Shown: in pieces, positions 6,255 to 6,419 of the stretch
Position numbering within the stretch: position 1 is the first letter of the stretch
Layout of the letters: each line of letters opens with the position of its first letter
From: an uncultured Clostridia bacterium
Lineage (GTDB): Bacteria; Bacillota; Clostridia; TANB77; CAG-508
Direction: 5' to 3'
DNA: 6,419 bases
Assembly: GCA_947630255.1 (NCBI GenBank)
Contig: CANRGU010000073.1
Location: 1-6,419 of the forward strand
Program-made: the position numbers and the translations under genes
The notes under the pieces: model-generated
What the model was told of the DNA's origin: nothing
What the model saw: the letters and a program-made list of their open reading frames with translations, nothing else
Database searches by the model: none

Positions 6255-6264
6255 CCACCCCTTT
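6255..6264 (-). promoter_or_regulatory. Ribosome binding site of the secreted-protein gene
   Basis: AAAGGGGTGG on the minus strand ends 4 nt before the ATG at 6250. It is purine-rich with a GGGG core, and it fixes the start just ahead of the signal peptide. It lies about 20 nt after the expected transcription start. Confidence 0.65.
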
Positions 6265-6288
6265 TTTTTATACTTCTACTTATATATT

Positions 6289-6318
6289 ATTATATACCAT
6301 TTTATGGGTTTTGGTCAA
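6289..6318 (-). promoter_or_regulatory. Strong promoter of the secreted-protein gene
   Basis: On the minus strand TTGACC (6313-6318, five of six consensus) is 18 nt from a perfect TATAAT (6289-6294). A second register, TGGTATATA, gives an extended -10 two bases earlier with 16-nt spacing, so RNA polymerase has two good options. Predicted transcription start is about 6282, leaving a leader of about 30 nt. Nothing further in this leader suggests a riboswitch or operator. This is the best promoter in the window and suggests substantial expression. Confidence 0.82.
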
Positions 6319-6419
6319 TACTTTTTACCTATGTTAAATTCCATTATAAATTGCAATATTAAGTGTCCGCTTTTTATACAATGTTGTGATTTTTATATTT
6401 TTAGACTTGTAATGCTGAT
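6319..6419. other. Right-edge stretch without a recognisable gene
   Basis: These 101 bases are AT-rich. On the minus strand one frame is open from the edge to TAA at 6334-6336 (27 codons), which could be the C-terminal end of an upstream gene but is no longer than expected by chance at this base composition. On the plus strand a weak TTGCAA (6351-6356) and TATACA (6375-6380) pair, 18 nt apart, could start a rightward transcript. Neither is supported enough to call a gene. Confidence 0.35.

Noticed and set aside
6334..6417. Minus-strand frame open from the right edge, 27 codons
   Set aside because: Could be a gene end, but at this AT content an open frame of this length in one of six frames is expected by chance, and no motif is visible.

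Overview
This is a low-GC chromosomal window with a strongly AT-biased third codon position, purine-rich Shine-Dalgarno sites and sigma-A-type promoters. Every complete gene stops at TAA, and TGG is used for Trp, so the standard bacterial code applies. The gene content (DUF5711 protein beside CvpA, a YkvI-type transporter, and a secreted multi-Ig/FN3 protein with paired CxxC elements) points to an anaerobic Firmicute, most likely a gut Clostridia-class bacterium. I cannot name a genus from the sequence. No RNA gene, CRISPR array, insertion sequence or prophage gene is visible.

Layout, left to right. Positions 1-110 hold no gene but carry a plausible leftward promoter for a gene beyond the left edge. 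Positions 111-1943 (minus strand) form a two-gene operon: a membrane-anchored, beta-propeller-like DUF5711 protein followed by a CvpA-family membrane protein 12 nt downstream. A strong extended -10 promoter sits just upstream (2001-2029). Between that promoter and the DUF5711 start lies an 11-codon ORF with the only good ribosome binding site; it overlaps the DUF5711 start. Next comes a minus-strand YkvI-family (APC-superfamily) membrane transporter (2036-3067). Divergent from it is a plus-strand GDT1/UPF0016 cation transporter with both ExGDKT motifs (3157-3759). A 10-bp perfect hairpin (3771-3793) separates this gene from a convergent gene for an 814-residue secreted protein (3806-6250, minus). 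That gene has its own near-consensus promoter at 6289-6318. The last 100 bases carry no recognisable gene.

The genes do not form one obvious pathway. Three encode integral membrane proteins, one a protein that is probably anchored in the membrane with its propeller outside, and one an exported adhesin-like or carbohydrate-binding protein. The whole window is therefore cell-envelope biology. The points most worth a second look are the leader ORF and its coupling to DUF5711, the DUF5711-CvpA pair, and the unusual domain string of the secreted protein, including a double CxxC module and a recently duplicated 255-bp Ig repeat.
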